Shown: one piece after another, positions 8,946 to 17,438 of the stretch
How the letters are laid out: each line of letters starts with the position of its first letter
Numbering within the stretch: position 1 is the first letter of the stretch
NCBI GenBank assembly: GCA_031993545.1
Contig: DAMAHZ010000007.1
Span: 19,257-83,256, forward strand
DNA length: 64,000 bases
DNA from: UBA1535 sp002323775
Lineage (GTDB): Bacteria; Bacillota; Clostridia; Tissierellales; Sedimentibacteraceae
Direction: 5' to 3'
The notes under the pieces: model-generated
Databases searched by the model: none
Seen by the model: only the letters and a program-made list of their open reading frames with translations
Told to the model about the DNA's origin: nothing
Made by a program: the position numbers and the translations under genes

Positions 8946-9569
8946 ATGCCAAAAGTAGCTCTTTATGATATAAATGGCAGCCAAGTGGGAGACATTGAAT
9001 TAAAGGATGATATATTCGGAATAGAAGTGAACAACCACGTTATGTATGAGGCTGTAAAAAACTATTTAGCTAATCAAAGACAAGGAACACAATCAGCAAA
9101 GACAAGAGCAGAGGTTAGAGGAGGCGGAAGAAAGCCTTGGAGACAAAAAGGAACAGGACGTGCAAGACAAGGTAGTATCAGATCGCCACAATGGAAAGGC
9201 GGCGGAGTTGTATTTGCTCCAAAACCAAGAGATTACAGCTACTCTTTACCTAAAAAAGTTAAAAGACTTGCTCTTAAATCAGCATTGACTTCAAAAGTTG
9301 TTGATAACGAAATAATAGTATTAGATAGCTTGACTTTAGAACAAGCAAAAACAAAAGAAATGGTAAAAGTTTTATCAAATCTTAAAGCAAATAAGAAATC
9401 TTTGATAGTAATACCTGAGAGAGATGAGAAAGTAATTAGAGCAGCAAGCAATATCCCAGGTGTTAAGACAGCATATGTAAACACAATAAATGTATATGAT
9501 ATCCTAAACTGTGATTCTTTCATAATAACAAAGGATGCAGTTAATAAGGTGGAGGAGGTATACGCATAA
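8946..9569 (+). CDS. rplD: 50S ribosomal protein L4
   Basis: 50S protein whose loop lines the exit tunnel. 207 aa. The tunnel-loop signature is visible: EVRGGGRKPWRQKGTGRAR, then GSIRSPQWKGGG. AAAGGAGG lies before the ATG. The stop codon overlaps the rplW start by one base (TAATG), indicating translational coupling. In enterobacteria L4 represses its own operon; that is not shown here. Confidence 0.98.
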   Translation: MPKVALYDINGSQVGDIELKDDIFGIEVNNHVMYEAVKNYLANQRQGTQSAKTRAEVRGGGRKPWRQKGTGRARQGSIRSPQWKGGGVVFAPKPRDYSYSLPKKVKRLALKSALTSKVVDNEIIVLDSLTLEQAKTKEMVKVLSNLKANKKSLIVIPERDEKVIRAASNIPGVKTAYVNTINVYDILNCDSFIITKDAVNKVEEVYA

Positions 9570-9862
9570 TGTACAATCCACATGATTTAATAAGAAGACC
9601 ATTAATTACAGAAAAAAGCATGGACATAATGGCTGATAAAAAATACTCATTCGAAGTAGATAAAAAAGCCAACAAAACAGAAATTAAAAATGCTATTGAG
9701 CAAGTTTTCGGAGTTAAAGTTAAAAGCGTAAACACAATGAATATGCTTGGAAAAATGAAGAGACAAGGCGCTCATATGGGCAGAAGACCAAGTTGGAAAA
9801 AGGCTATTGTTACATTGACAGATGATAGCAAAGCAATTGAGTTCTTCGAAGGAATGAACTAA
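9569..9862 (+). CDS. rplW: 50S ribosomal protein L23
   Basis: Protein beside the tunnel exit that docks trigger factor and SRP. 97 aa. The start HDLIRRPLITEKSM and the segment KVKSVNTMNMLGKMKR are characteristic. Its ATG shares a base with the rplD stop; the GGAGGAGG inside the end of rplD is the ribosome binding site. Confidence 0.97.
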   Translation: MYNPHDLIRRPLITEKSMDIMADKKYSFEVDKKANKTEIKNAIEQVFGVKVKSVNTMNMLGKMKRQGAHMGRRPSWKKAIVTLTDDSKAIEFFEGMN

Positions 9863-9922
9863 TAAGGTCAAATAAATTTCTGGTTAAAATTAAATTAAGT
9901 TATTTAAAAGGAGGAAATTCTC

Positions 9923-10756
9923 ATGGGTATAAAAAAATTTAGACCTACTTCTCCAGCTTTAAGACAGATGACTGTTTCTACTTTTGAAGAGATAACAACA
10001 AATGAACCTGAGAAATCTCTTTTAGCCCCTTTAAAAAAGAATGCGGGAAGAAACGCTTATGGACGTATAACAGTTCGTCATAAAGGCGGCGGAGAAAAGA
10101 GACACTACAGGATAATAGATTTCAAAAGAGATAAAGACGGTATCCCTGGAAAAATTGCTACTATCGAGTATGATCCAAACAGAAGTGCTAATATAGCTTT
10201 GGTACATTATGTTGATGGTGAGAAAAGATATATAATAGCACCACACAAATTAAAAGTTGGCGATGTTATAATGTCAGGTAGTGAAGCAGATATAAAGGTT
10301 GGAAACGCACTAAAATTAAAAAACATCCCTGTTGGTACTACAATTCACAATGTAGAATTAAAAGTTGGCAAGGGAGCGCAATTAGTAAGATCAGCTGGTA
10401 ACTGGGCACAGTTAATGGCTAAAGAAGGTAAGTATGCACAAGTTAGATTGCCATCCGGCGAAGTTAGAATGGTAAGCATGGAGTGCAGAGCTACAATCGG
10501 TCAAGTTGGAAACTTAGATCACGAGAACATAACTATTGGTAAGGCTGGAAGAAAAAGACATATGGGTATAAGACCAACAGTAAGAGGTAGCGTTATGAAC
10601 CCTAACGATCACCCACACGGCGGTGGTGAAGGTAGAGCTCCGATAGGAAGACCTGCACCGGTAACACCTTGGGGTAAACCAGCTCTTGGATATAAGACTC
10701 GTAAGAAACATAAGAAGTCTGATAAGATGATTGTAAAGACAAGAAGAGATAAATAA
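9923..10756 (+). CDS. rplB: 50S ribosomal protein L2
   Basis: Core 50S protein needed for subunit joining and peptidyl transferase assembly. 277 aa, full length. The motif RHKGGGEKRHYRIIDFKR and the C-terminal NPNDHPHGGGEGRAPIG are present; the latter carries the conserved histidine of the family. AAAGGAGG precedes the ATG. S10 operon. Confidence 0.98.
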   Translation: MGIKKFRPTSPALRQMTVSTFEEITTNEPEKSLLAPLKKNAGRNAYGRITVRHKGGGEKRHYRIIDFKRDKDGIPGKIATIEYDPNRSANIALVHYVDGEKRYIIAPHKLKVGDVIMSGSEADIKVGNALKLKNIPVGTTIHNVELKVGKGAQLVRSAGNWAQLMAKEGKYAQVRLPSGEVRMVSMECRATIGQVGNLDHENITIGKAGRKRHMGIRPTVRGSVMNPNDHPHGGGEGRAPIGRPAPVTPWGKPALGYKTRKKHKKSDKMIVKTRRDK

Positions 10757-10789
10757 TAAAACAGGTTTTGTGAAAGGAGGAAATAGTAG

Positions 10790-11071
10790 ATGGGTAGATC
10801 ATTAAAAAAGGGACCTTATTGTGAACCAAGTCTTTTAAAGAAAATTGTTGCGATGAATGATGCAAACAAAAAAGATATATTAAAGACATGGTCAAGAAGA
10901 TCTACGATATTCCCTGATATGATAGGACACACATTAGCTATACATGATGGACGAAAGCACGTTCCTGTATATATAACTGAAGATATGGTAGGACACAAGT
11001 TGGGTGAATTTGCTCCAACAAGGACTTACAGAGGACACGACAAGACTGAAAAATCTTCAAAAGTTAAATAA
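10790..11071 (+). CDS. rpsS: 30S ribosomal protein S19
   Basis: 30S head protein that contacts S13 and the A-site finger. 93 aa. MGRSLKKGPY at the start and HKLGEFAPTRTYRGH near the end are diagnostic. AAAGGAGG lies before the ATG; S10 operon. Confidence 0.98.
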   Translation: MGRSLKKGPYCEPSLLKKIVAMNDANKKDILKTWSRRSTIFPDMIGHTLAIHDGRKHVPVYITEDMVGHKLGEFAPTRTYRGHDKTEKSSKVK

Positions 11072-11090
11072 GTGAAGGGAGGTAGCTAAA

Positions 11091-11426
11091 GTGGAAGCTA
11101 AAGCAATCGCTAAGTACGTTAGAGTTTCACCTAGAAAGATGAGATTCGTATGTGACATGGTTAGAGGAAGAAGTGTTGACGAAGCACTTTCAATATTAAA
11201 ATTTACACCTAATAAAGGTGCTAAAATATTAGAAAAAGTAGTGAAATCAGCTGCTGCTAATGCAGAGAATAATTTTGATATGAACAAAGACAATTTATTC
11301 GTGTCAGAAGTATATTCGAACCAAGGTCCTACATTAAAGAGATGGAGACCAAGATCAAAAGGCAGAGCATTTAAGATATTAAAGAGAACTAGCCATATAG
11401 GTGTAGTAGTAAAAGAGAGAGATTAG
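11091..11426 (+). CDS. rplV: 50S ribosomal protein L22
   Basis: Exit-tunnel protein whose beta-hairpin, with L4, forms the constriction. 111 aa. AKYVRVSPRKMRFVCDMVRG and the terminal segment GPTLKRWRPRSKGRA (hairpin) are present. The start is GTG at 11091 with a GGGAGG site. S10 operon. Confidence 0.97.
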   Translation: MEAKAIAKYVRVSPRKMRFVCDMVRGRSVDEALSILKFTPNKGAKILEKVVKSAAANAENNFDMNKDNLFVSEVYSNQGPTLKRWRPRSKGRAFKILKRTSHIGVVVKERD

Positions 11427-11442
11427 TAAAGGAGGTAAATTA

Positions 11443-12234
11443 ATGGGCCAAAAAGTTAATCCTCATGGACTGAGAGTTGGAATAAATAAAGATTGGGATT
11501 CTAAATGGTACGCTGAGAAAAAAGACTTCTCTACAAATCTTGTTGAAGACTATAAAGTTCGTGAATTTATAAAGAAAAGCCTATACCAAGCAGGAATAGC
11601 TAAGGTTGAAATTGAAAGGTTTGCGAGCAGAATAAAGGTAAGTGTTTATACTGCTAAACCCGGAATGATTATAGGAAAAGGCGGTACAGGTGTTGAGACA
11701 CTTAAAAACAGTGTTGAAAAAATAACTGGAAAAACTGCTATTGTAAATGTAGAAGAAGTAAAGACACCAGAATTAGATGCACAATTAGTTGCTGAAAGTA
11801 TAGCAAGTCAAATTGAAAAGAGAGTTTCATTCAGAAGAGCAATGAAGCAAGCTATGCAAAGAACTATGAAGGTTGGAGCAAAGGGTATCAAAACTTTAGT
11901 ATCAGGCAGATTGAATGGTGCTGATATGGCAAGAGATGAAAGATACACTGAGGGTACAATCCCACTTCAAACTTTAAGAGCTGACATAAGCTACGGAACA
12001 GCAGAAGCTGACACAACTTATGGTAAGATTGGTGTTAAGGTTTGGATTTGCAGAGGTGAGATTTTAGGAAAAACTCTTGTAACAAATCAAGAAGATGCTG
12101 CTAAAACTATCACACAAGCTGACAATAAAGACAAGAAAAGAAGAAGACCAAACAATAACGATAGAAATGATAGAAATGACAGAAAAGAAAGATCTGATAG
12201 ACCAAACAATAATTTTAAGAGAGAAAAAAAGTAG
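11443..12234 (+). CDS. rpsC: 30S ribosomal protein S3, with an Asn/Arg/Asp tail
   Basis: mRNA-entry protein of the 30S subunit. 263 aa, longer than the usual 210-230. MGQKVNPHGLRVG and the KH-domain loop GMIIGKGGTGVE are standard, as is the C-terminal GVKVWICRGEILG. After about residue 225 it adds a low-complexity basic tail with repeated NDRNDR units, plausibly a disordered RNA-binding extension. AAAGGAGG before the ATG; S10 operon. Confidence 0.97.
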   Translation: MGQKVNPHGLRVGINKDWDSKWYAEKKDFSTNLVEDYKVREFIKKSLYQAGIAKVEIERFASRIKVSVYTAKPGMIIGKGGTGVETLKNSVEKITGKTAIVNVEEVKTPELDAQLVAESIASQIEKRVSFRRAMKQAMQRTMKVGAKGIKTLVSGRLNGADMARDERYTEGTIPLQTLRADISYGTAEADTTYGKIGVKVWICRGEILGKTLVTNQEDAAKTITQADNKDKKRRRPNNNDRNDRNDRKERSDRPNNNFKREKK

Positions 12235-12263
12235 TCAGTACTTAAGGAAGGAGGAAGTTAATT

Positions 12264-12710
12264 ATGTTAATGCCTAAAAGAGTTAAACATCGTAAACAAT
12301 TTAGAGGAAGAATGACTGGAGTAGCTACAAGAGGCAACACTTTAACATATGGCGAATTTGGACTTCAAGCATTAGAACCAGCTTGGATTACATCTAACCA
12401 AATAGAAGCTGCCAGAAGAGCGATGACTAGATACGTGAAAAGAGGCGGTCAAATTTGGATAAAAATATTCCCTGATAAGCCAGTTACAAAAAAGCCTGCT
12501 GAGACTCGTATGGGTAAAGGTAAAGGATCTCCGGAGTACTGGGTAGCAGTAGTGAAGCCAGGAAGAGTCTTGTTTGAAATGACAGGAGTTTCGGAGGAGA
12601 TAGCAAGAGAAGCCATGAGACTTGCCATGCATAAGTTGCCTATAAAATGTAAATTCGTTGCTAAAGCTGATGAGGCGATAGAAAAGGATGGTGAAGCAAA
12701 TGAAAGCTAA
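12264..12710 (+). CDS. rplP: 50S ribosomal protein L16
   Basis: 50S protein near the A-site tRNA elbow. 148 aa. It begins MLMPKRVKHRKQFRGRM and carries RAMTRYVKRGGQIWIKIFPDKP and the loop ETRMGKGKGSPEYWVA, whose arginine is the hydroxylation site in some bacteria. The end overlaps the rpmC start by 11 bases. Confidence 0.98.
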   Translation: MLMPKRVKHRKQFRGRMTGVATRGNTLTYGEFGLQALEPAWITSNQIEAARRAMTRYVKRGGQIWIKIFPDKPVTKKPAETRMGKGKGSPEYWVAVVKPGRVLFEMTGVSEEIAREAMRLAMHKLPIKCKFVAKADEAIEKDGEANES

Positions 12711-12903
12711 TGAAGTAAGAGAAAAGACTGTTAATGAATTAAACCAATCCTTAGTAGAATTGAAAACAGAATTATTTAATTTGAGATTTCAACTTGCTAC
12801 TGGAGGATTAGAAAATCCATTAAGAATAAATAAAGTTAAAAAAGACATTGCACGTGTTAAAACAGTTTTAAGAGAGAGAGAACTCAATGTTAATGTGCAA
12901 TAA
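12700..12903 (+). CDS. rpmC: 50S ribosomal protein L29
   Basis: Small two-helix protein at the tunnel exit. I chose ATG 12700 (MKANEVREKT, 67 aa) over ATG 12688. Family members start this way, and the GGATGGTG stretch at 12686-12693 can serve as a ribosome binding site for it. It contains ELKTELFNLRFQLATGGLENP and IARVKTVLRER. It overlaps rplP, which implies coupling. Confidence 0.95.
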   Translation: MKANEVREKTVNELNQSLVELKTELFNLRFQLATGGLENPLRINKVKKDIARVKTVLRERELNVNVQ

Positions 12904-12926
12904 CATGAGAAAGGAGGACTATTAAG

Positions 12927-13181
12927 TTGGAAAGAAACAATAGAAAAGTAAGAATAGGTAAAGTTGTTAGCAATAAAATGGATAAAACAATAGTAGTTGC
13001 TACAGAAAAGCTAGTAGCACATCCTCTTTATAATAAACAAGTTAAGCAAACTAAAAAATATAAAGCACACGATGAAGAAAATAAGTGTCAAATCGGTGAT
13101 ATCGTAAAAATAATGGAAACTAGACCATTGTCAAAAGATAAAAGATGGAGATTAGTTGAAATTGTTGAAGAAGCGAAATAA
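12927..13181 (+). CDS. rpsQ: 30S ribosomal protein S17
   Basis: OB-fold 16S rRNA-binding protein. 84 aa. RKVRIGKVVSNKMDKTIVV and the block HDEENKCQIGDIVKIMETRPLSK are typical. The start is TTG at 12927, preceded by AAAGGAGG. S10 operon. Confidence 0.97.
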   Translation: MERNNRKVRIGKVVSNKMDKTIVVATEKLVAHPLYNKQVKQTKKYKAHDEENKCQIGDIVKIMETRPLSKDKRWRLVEIVEEAK

Positions 13182-13211
13182 CCCTACAACGATTGAAGGG
13201 AGGTTTAATAA

Positions 13212-13580
13212 ATGATACAAACGGAATCAAGATTAAGAGTTGCAGATAATTCAGGAGCTAAAGAAATACTTGTTATAAGAGTAATGGGTGGTTCGGGAAG
13301 AAAGTATGCAAATATCGGAGATATAATAGTTGCTACTGTTAAAACGGCAACACCCGGTGGAGTTGTTAAGAAAGGTGACGTTATTAAAGCTGTAGTTGTA
13401 AGAACTACAAAGGGCGTAAGAAGAAATGATGGAACTTACATCAAATTCGACGAAAATGCGGCAGTTATAATAAAAGATGATAACACACCAATAGGTACTC
13501 GTATATTTGGACCTATAACAAGAGAATTAAGAGATGGTAATTTCATGAAAATAATCTCTTTAGCACCAGAAGTGTTATAA
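13212..13580 (+). CDS. rplN: 50S ribosomal protein L14
   Basis: Interface protein of the 50S subunit, partner of L19 and binding site of RsfS. 122 aa. MIQTESRLRVADNSGAKE and the C-terminal TRIFGPITRELRD are diagnostic. GGGAGG lies before the ATG. First gene of the classic spc operon. Confidence 0.98.
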   Translation: MIQTESRLRVADNSGAKEILVIRVMGGSGRKYANIGDIIVATVKTATPGGVVKKGDVIKAVVVRTTKGVRRNDGTYIKFDENAAVIIKDDNTPIGTRIFGPITRELRDGNFMKIISLAPEVL

Positions 13581-13582
13581 CA

Positions 13583-13636
13583 GTGAACCGAAGTTCACGG
13601 AACTAAGGTTCTAAGGAACTGAATTTCGCAGGAAAT
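13583..13636 (+). other. Intergenic hairpin chain, rplN-rplX
   Basis: GTGAAC-CGAA-GTTCAC (13583-13598), GAAC-TAAG-GTTC (13600-13611) and ATTTC-GCAG-GAAAT (13623-13636) are three consecutive short stem-loops with tetraloops and no U-tract. They lie 20-70 nt before the rplX ribosome binding site. Confidence 0.5.
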
Positions 13637-13675
13637 ATAAAGTTATCAACTTCGAAGAAAGGAATGTGGGTCAAT

Positions 13676-13987
13676 ATGCACGTTAAGAAAGGCGATAAAG
13701 TTGTAATTATTGCAGGTAAAGACAAGGGCAAATCAGGTAAAGTACTTACTTGTTATCCAAAAGACAATAGAGTTATTGTTGAAGGCATAAATATGGTTAC
13801 TAAACACAAAAAAGCTAGCAGAGATATGCAGCAAGCTGGAATAGTACACAAAGAAGGCTCTGTCAATGTATCAAATGTTATGATTTATTGCAATAAATGC
13901 AAGCAAGGCGTAAGAACAGAAAAGAAAGTTTTAGATAATGGCAAAAAAGTTAGAGTATGTAAGAAATGTGGCGAAACATTCGAATAA
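13676..13987 (+). CDS. rplX: 50S ribosomal protein L24
   Basis: Assembly-initiator protein with a KOW fold. I chose ATG 13676 (MHVKKGDKVVII, 103 aa), the canonical N-terminus, rather than ATG 13664. The AGAAAGGA site at 13656-13663 is 12 bases upstream, as for rpmJ. The C-terminal half has four cysteines (CNKCKQ and CKKCGE), a zinc-ribbon variant of L24. Spc operon. Confidence 0.94.
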   Translation: MHVKKGDKVVIIAGKDKGKSGKVLTCYPKDNRVIVEGINMVTKHKKASRDMQQAGIVHKEGSVNVSNVMIYCNKCKQGVRTEKKVLDNGKKVRVCKKCGETFE

Positions 13988-14010
13988 TACTCGAAAGGAG
14001 GTACATGTAG

Positions 14011-14553
14011 ATGGCTTCAAGATTGCTTGAAACATATAAAAATAAAGTAGTGCCGGCACTTGTTGAGACTTTTAAATATGAAAGTGTAATGCAGGCACCA
14101 AAGATAGACAAAATAACAATTAACATGGGAGTTGGCGAGGCTAAGGATAATGCAAAATTCTTAGAATCAGCTGTTGAAGAAATGGCTTTGATATCTGGTC
14201 AAAAACCTGTTACAACAAAGGCAAAGAAATCTGTATCTAACTTCAAAATAAGAGAAGGTATGCCAATAGGATGCAAGGTTACTCTTAGAGGAGAAAAAAT
14301 GTATGAATTTCTCGATAAGCTAGTAAACATATCATTGCCAAGAGTTAGAGATTTTAGAGGAGTATCAAAGACTTCATTTGATGGAAGAGGAAACTATGCT
14401 TTAGGTATCAAAGAACAATTGATTTTCCCAGAAATCAACTATGATAAAATAGATAAATTAAGAGGTATGGACATAATTATAACGACAACTGCTAACACAG
14501 ATGAAGAAGCAAGAGAACTATTAAAATTAATGGGAATGCCTTTTAGTAAGTAA
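14011..14553 (+). CDS. rplE: 50S ribosomal protein L5
   Basis: 5S rRNA-binding protein contacting P-site tRNA. 180 aa. KITINMGVGEAKDNAK, GQKPVTTKAKKS and FPEINYDKID are characteristic. AAAGGAGG lies before the ATG; spc operon. Confidence 0.98.
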   Translation: MASRLLETYKNKVVPALVETFKYESVMQAPKIDKITINMGVGEAKDNAKFLESAVEEMALISGQKPVTTKAKKSVSNFKIREGMPIGCKVTLRGEKMYEFLDKLVNISLPRVRDFRGVSKTSFDGRGNYALGIKEQLIFPEINYDKIDKLRGMDIIITTTANTDEEARELLKLMGMPFSK

Positions 14554-14567
14554 TAGGAGGATTATGA

Positions 14568-14753
14568 ATGGCTAAAACATCTTTAAAAGTAAAACAAAGC
14601 AGAAAACAAAAGTTTTCTACAAGAGAGTATAGCAGATGTAAAATTTGCGGAAGACCTCATGCTTATTTAAGAAAATTCGGTGTATGCCGTATATGCTTTA
14701 GAGAACTAGCTTACAAAGGACAAATACCAGGAGTAAAGAAAGCTAGTTGGTAA
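14568..14753 (+). CDS. rpsZ: 30S ribosomal protein S14, zinc-binding type Z
   Basis: 61-aa short form of S14 with two CxxC pairs (CKICGRP and CRICFRE) that bind one zinc ion. The KFGVCRICFRELA segment is diagnostic. Being the zinc form, its function depends on zinc supply; a C-minus copy elsewhere in the genome cannot be judged here. AGGAGG before the ATG; spc operon. Confidence 0.97.
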   Translation: MAKTSLKVKQSRKQKFSTREYSRCKICGRPHAYLRKFGVCRICFRELAYKGQIPGVKKASW

Positions 14754-14781
14754 AACGAGAGAATGGAAGGAGGTTACTTAT

Positions 14782-15180
14782 ATGGTAATGACAGATCCAA
14801 TTGCAGATATGCTAACAAGAATTAGAAACGGTAATCATGCAAAACACGAATTTGTAGATGTTCCTGCTTCTAAAATTAAAAAGGAAATAGCGACTATTTT
14901 ATTAGAAGAAGGCTATATTAAAGGCTTCGATGTAATAGATGATAGCAAGCAAGGGATTATTAGAATAGAGCTCAAGTACGTGAACAACAAGGAAAGAGTA
15001 ATAACAGGAATAAAGAGAATTTCTAAACCGGGACTAAGAGTTTATGTTCAGAAAGAAGAAACTCCAAAGGTTTTAGGCGGATTAGGAATAGCAGTTATTT
15101 CTACATCAAAAGGAATTATGACAGATAGAAAAGCAAGAAAAACCGGAGTAGGCGGAGAGGTAATCTGCTACGTTTGGTAA
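14782..15180 (+). CDS. rpsH: 30S ribosomal protein S8
   Basis: Central-domain 16S-binding protein. 132 aa. MTDPIADMLTRIRNG and the C-terminal TDRKARKTGVGGEVICYVW are diagnostic. ATG 14782 is taken because AAGGAGG ends 9 bases before it; ATG 14788 is an alternative. In E. coli S8 represses the spc operon. Confidence 0.97.
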   Translation: MVMTDPIADMLTRIRNGNHAKHEFVDVPASKIKKEIATILLEEGYIKGFDVIDDSKQGIIRIELKYVNNKERVITGIKRISKPGLRVYVQKEETPKVLGGLGIAVISTSKGIMTDRKARKTGVGGEVICYVW

Positions 15181-15182
15181 TA

Positions 15183-15265
15183 ATCTATTTTACAAATAGA
15201 TAGGGGTTAATTTAAACAAATTAAACCAATAATATTAAAATTTAAAACCAATTGATAAATCAATT
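15183..15265 (+). other. Intergenic hairpin chain, rpsH-rplF
   Basis: Three stem-loops fill this 114-nt gap: ATCTATTT-TAC-AAATAGAT (15183-15201, perfect 8 bp), GGTTAATTT with AAATTAAACC (15205-15227, one bulge), and AATTGA-TAAA-TCAATT (15250-15265). None ends in a U-run. Confidence 0.6.
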
Positions 15266-15294
15266 AGTAGACAAAATAAGGAGGTGCTGTACAA

Positions 15295-15867
15295 ATGTCA
15301 AGAATAGGATTAAAGCCTATAAATCTGCCTAGCAATGTTGAGTTTAAGATTAACGACAGTAATTTTGTAACAGTTAAAGGACCTAAAGGAACTTTAGAGC
15401 AACAACTTTCTAAGTTGATGAAAATAGAAGTTTCTGAAGGACATATAAATATAGCTAGACCAAATGATGAAAAGATGAGCAGATCATTACATGGCTTAAC
15501 AAGAACTTTATTAAACAATATGATTGTAGGCGTAACAGACGGATACGAAAAAGTTCTTGAAATTGTTGGTGTTGGATATAGAGCACAAAAACAAGGAAAG
15601 AAGCTTGTACTAAGCTTAGGATATTCCCATCCCGTTGAAATGGAAGATCCAAGCGGAATAGAGACAACAGTTGAACCTGGTACAGGAAAATCAACAGGTG
15701 GAGCTGATGTTACAGGTAAGATTGTAGTAAGAGGTATAGATAAACAACAAGTTGGAAACTATGCTGCGGTAATTAGAGATTGGAGAAGACCAGAGCCATA
15801 TAAGGGCAAAGGTATTAAATACTCTAACGAAGTAATTAGACGTAAAGCTGGTAAGACTGGTAAATAA
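15295..15867 (+). CDS. rplF: 50S ribosomal protein L6, with a short insertion
   Basis: 50S stalk-base protein near the sarcin-ricin loop. 190 aa against about 180 usual. MSRIGLKPINLPSNV and the C-terminal RRPEPYKGKGIKYSNE are typical. The extra length is a Gly/Thr-rich loop (EPGTGKSTGGADVTG, about residues 127-141) before the conserved KIVVRGIDKQQVG. AAGGAGG before the ATG; spc operon. Confidence 0.97.
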   Translation: MSRIGLKPINLPSNVEFKINDSNFVTVKGPKGTLEQQLSKLMKIEVSEGHINIARPNDEKMSRSLHGLTRTLLNNMIVGVTDGYEKVLEIVGVGYRAQKQGKKLVLSLGYSHPVEMEDPSGIETTVEPGTGKSTGGADVTGKIVVRGIDKQQVGNYAAVIRDWRRPEPYKGKGIKYSNEVIRRKAGKTGK

Positions 15868-15886
15868 CGGAAAGGAGTGAGTAATA

Positions 15887-16255
15887 GTGCTAAAAAAAGC
15901 AGTAAGAAATAAAAAAAGAGTTGAAAGGCACAACAAAATTAGAAATAAAATTGTAGGAACTCCTGAGAGACCAAGACTGAATGTATTTAGAAGCTCTAAA
16001 AACATATATGCTCAAATTATAGATGATGCAGCTGGCAATACTATTGTGCAAGCTTCAACAAAGGATAAGGAAATTTTAGAAAGAATTACTGAAATGACTA
16101 AAGTTGAAGCGGCTAAGCTTGTAGGAGCTGAATTAGCGAAAAAAGCACAAGAAAAAGGTATTAAATCTGTTGTGTTTGACAGAGGCGGATATTTATACCA
16201 TGGCAGAGTAAAATCCCTTGCAGAAGGCGCAAGAGAAAACGGACTTGATTTTTAA
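15887..16255 (+). CDS. rplR: 50S ribosomal protein L18
   Basis: 5S rRNA-binding protein. 122 aa. RHNKIRNKIVGTPERPRLNVFRS and FDRGGYLYHGRVKSLAEGARE are diagnostic. GTG start at 15887 with AAAGGAG. Spc operon. Confidence 0.97.
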   Translation: MLKKAVRNKKRVERHNKIRNKIVGTPERPRLNVFRSSKNIYAQIIDDAAGNTIVQASTKDKEILERITEMTKVEAAKLVGAELAKKAQEKGIKSVVFDRGGYLYHGRVKSLAEGARENGLDF

Positions 16256-16270
16256 AAAGGAGGAAAGGCA

Positions 16271-16783
16271 ATGGAACAACGTGGACGTATTGATGCAAAT
16301 CAAATAGAAGACATTAAAGAGAAAGTCATCAGCATAAACCGTGTTACTAAAGTTGTTAAGGGTGGTAGAAACTTTAGATTCAGCGTTTTAGTAGTTGTTG
16401 GAGACGAGAACGGCCATGTAGGTATAGGAATGGCTAAGGCTATTGAAATACCAGATGCTATAAGAAAAGCTATCCAAGATGCAAAGAAAAGAATGATTGA
16501 AGTGCCGCTTAGAGATACTACTGTACCTCATGAGATGATTGGAGAGTTTGGCGCTGGTAGAGTTCTTATAAAACCTGCATCGCAAGGTACTGGAATTATA
16601 GCTGGTGGACCTGTTCGTGCTGTATTAGAGCTTGCTGGAGTTAAAGACATAAGAACTAAGTCTCTTGGATCAAACAACCCAAGAAACATGGTTAATGCGA
16701 CGATGGAAGCCTTAAAATCCCTTAAAAAACCTGAAGACGTAGCTAGAATCAGAGGGAAATCAGTAGAAGAGATTTTAGGTTAA
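16271..16783 (+). CDS. rpsE: 30S ribosomal protein S5
   Basis: mRNA-entry and fidelity protein of the 30S subunit. 170 aa. INRVTKVVKGGRNFRFS, GHVGIGMAKA and the ATMEALKSL end are standard. AAGGAGG before the ATG. The spectinomycin-loop region looks normal by eye. Confidence 0.98.
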   Translation: MEQRGRIDANQIEDIKEKVISINRVTKVVKGGRNFRFSVLVVVGDENGHVGIGMAKAIEIPDAIRKAIQDAKKRMIEVPLRDTTVPHEMIGEFGAGRVLIKPASQGTGIIAGGPVRAVLELAGVKDIRTKSLGSNNPRNMVNATMEALKSLKKPEDVARIRGKSVEEILG

Positions 16784-16796
16784 GAGGTGAACGTTA

Positions 16797-16973
16797 ATGG
16801 CAACAATAAAAATAAAACAAATAAGAAGCTTAATAGGTAAGACACCTGCTCAAAGAGCAACAATTAAGGCTTTAGGATTAAGAAAAATAAATCATGTTGT
16901 TGAGCATGAAGATAATGCAGCTATAAGAGGCATGATTTTCAAGGTTAAGCATATGGTAGAGGTTGTAGAATAA
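16797..16973 (+). CDS. rpmD: 50S ribosomal protein L30
   Basis: 58-aa 50S protein. The translation starts MATIKIKQIRSLIGKT and contains ATIKALGLRKINHVVEH, the L30 signature. It lies in the 211-bp gap between rpsE and rplO with an AGAGGTG site before the ATG. Spc operon. Confidence 0.97.
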   Translation: MATIKIKQIRSLIGKTPAQRATIKALGLRKINHVVEHEDNAAIRGMIFKVKHMVEVVE

Positions 16974-16994
16974 AAACTATAAGGAGGTGTACAG

Positions 16995-17438
16995 ATGAAA
17001 CTTCATGAATTAAAACCTAATCCTGGTAGTGTTAAAGAGAGAAAGAGATTAGGAAGAGGTACAGCTTCAGGACAAGGTAAAACAGGCGGCAAGGGACAGA
17101 AAGGACAAAATTCTCGTTCAGGCGGTGGTGTTAGACCAGGTTTTGAAGGTGGACAGATGCCTCTTTACAGAAGACTTCCAAAAAGAGGATTCACAAATAT
17201 TTTTGCAACTCAGTATGCAGAGATAAATGTAGAAGTTTTAAATGATATGTTTGAAGATGGAGCAATAGTTACTCCAAATCTTTTAAAAGAAACAGGTATA
17301 CTAAAAAGACAGCTAGACGGTGTAAAAGTTTTAGGTAATGGTGAAATAACAAAAAAACTAACAGTAAAGGCAAATAAATTTAGTAAATCTGCAGTTGAAA
17401 AGATTGAAGCTGCTGGTGGAAAAGTAGAGGTGATCTAA
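16995..17438 (+). CDS. rplO: 50S ribosomal protein L15
   Basis: Late-assembly 50S protein. 147 aa. MKLHELKPNPGSVKERKRLGRG and the glycine-rich GQNSRSGGGVRPGFEGGQMPLYRRLPKRGF are typical. The stop is immediately followed by the TTG start of secY, implying coupling. Spc operon. Confidence 0.98.
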   Translation: MKLHELKPNPGSVKERKRLGRGTASGQGKTGGKGQKGQNSRSGGGVRPGFEGGQMPLYRRLPKRGFTNIFATQYAEINVEVLNDMFEDGAIVTPNLLKETGILKRQLDGVKVLGNGEITKKLTVKANKFSKSAVEKIEAAGGKVEVI

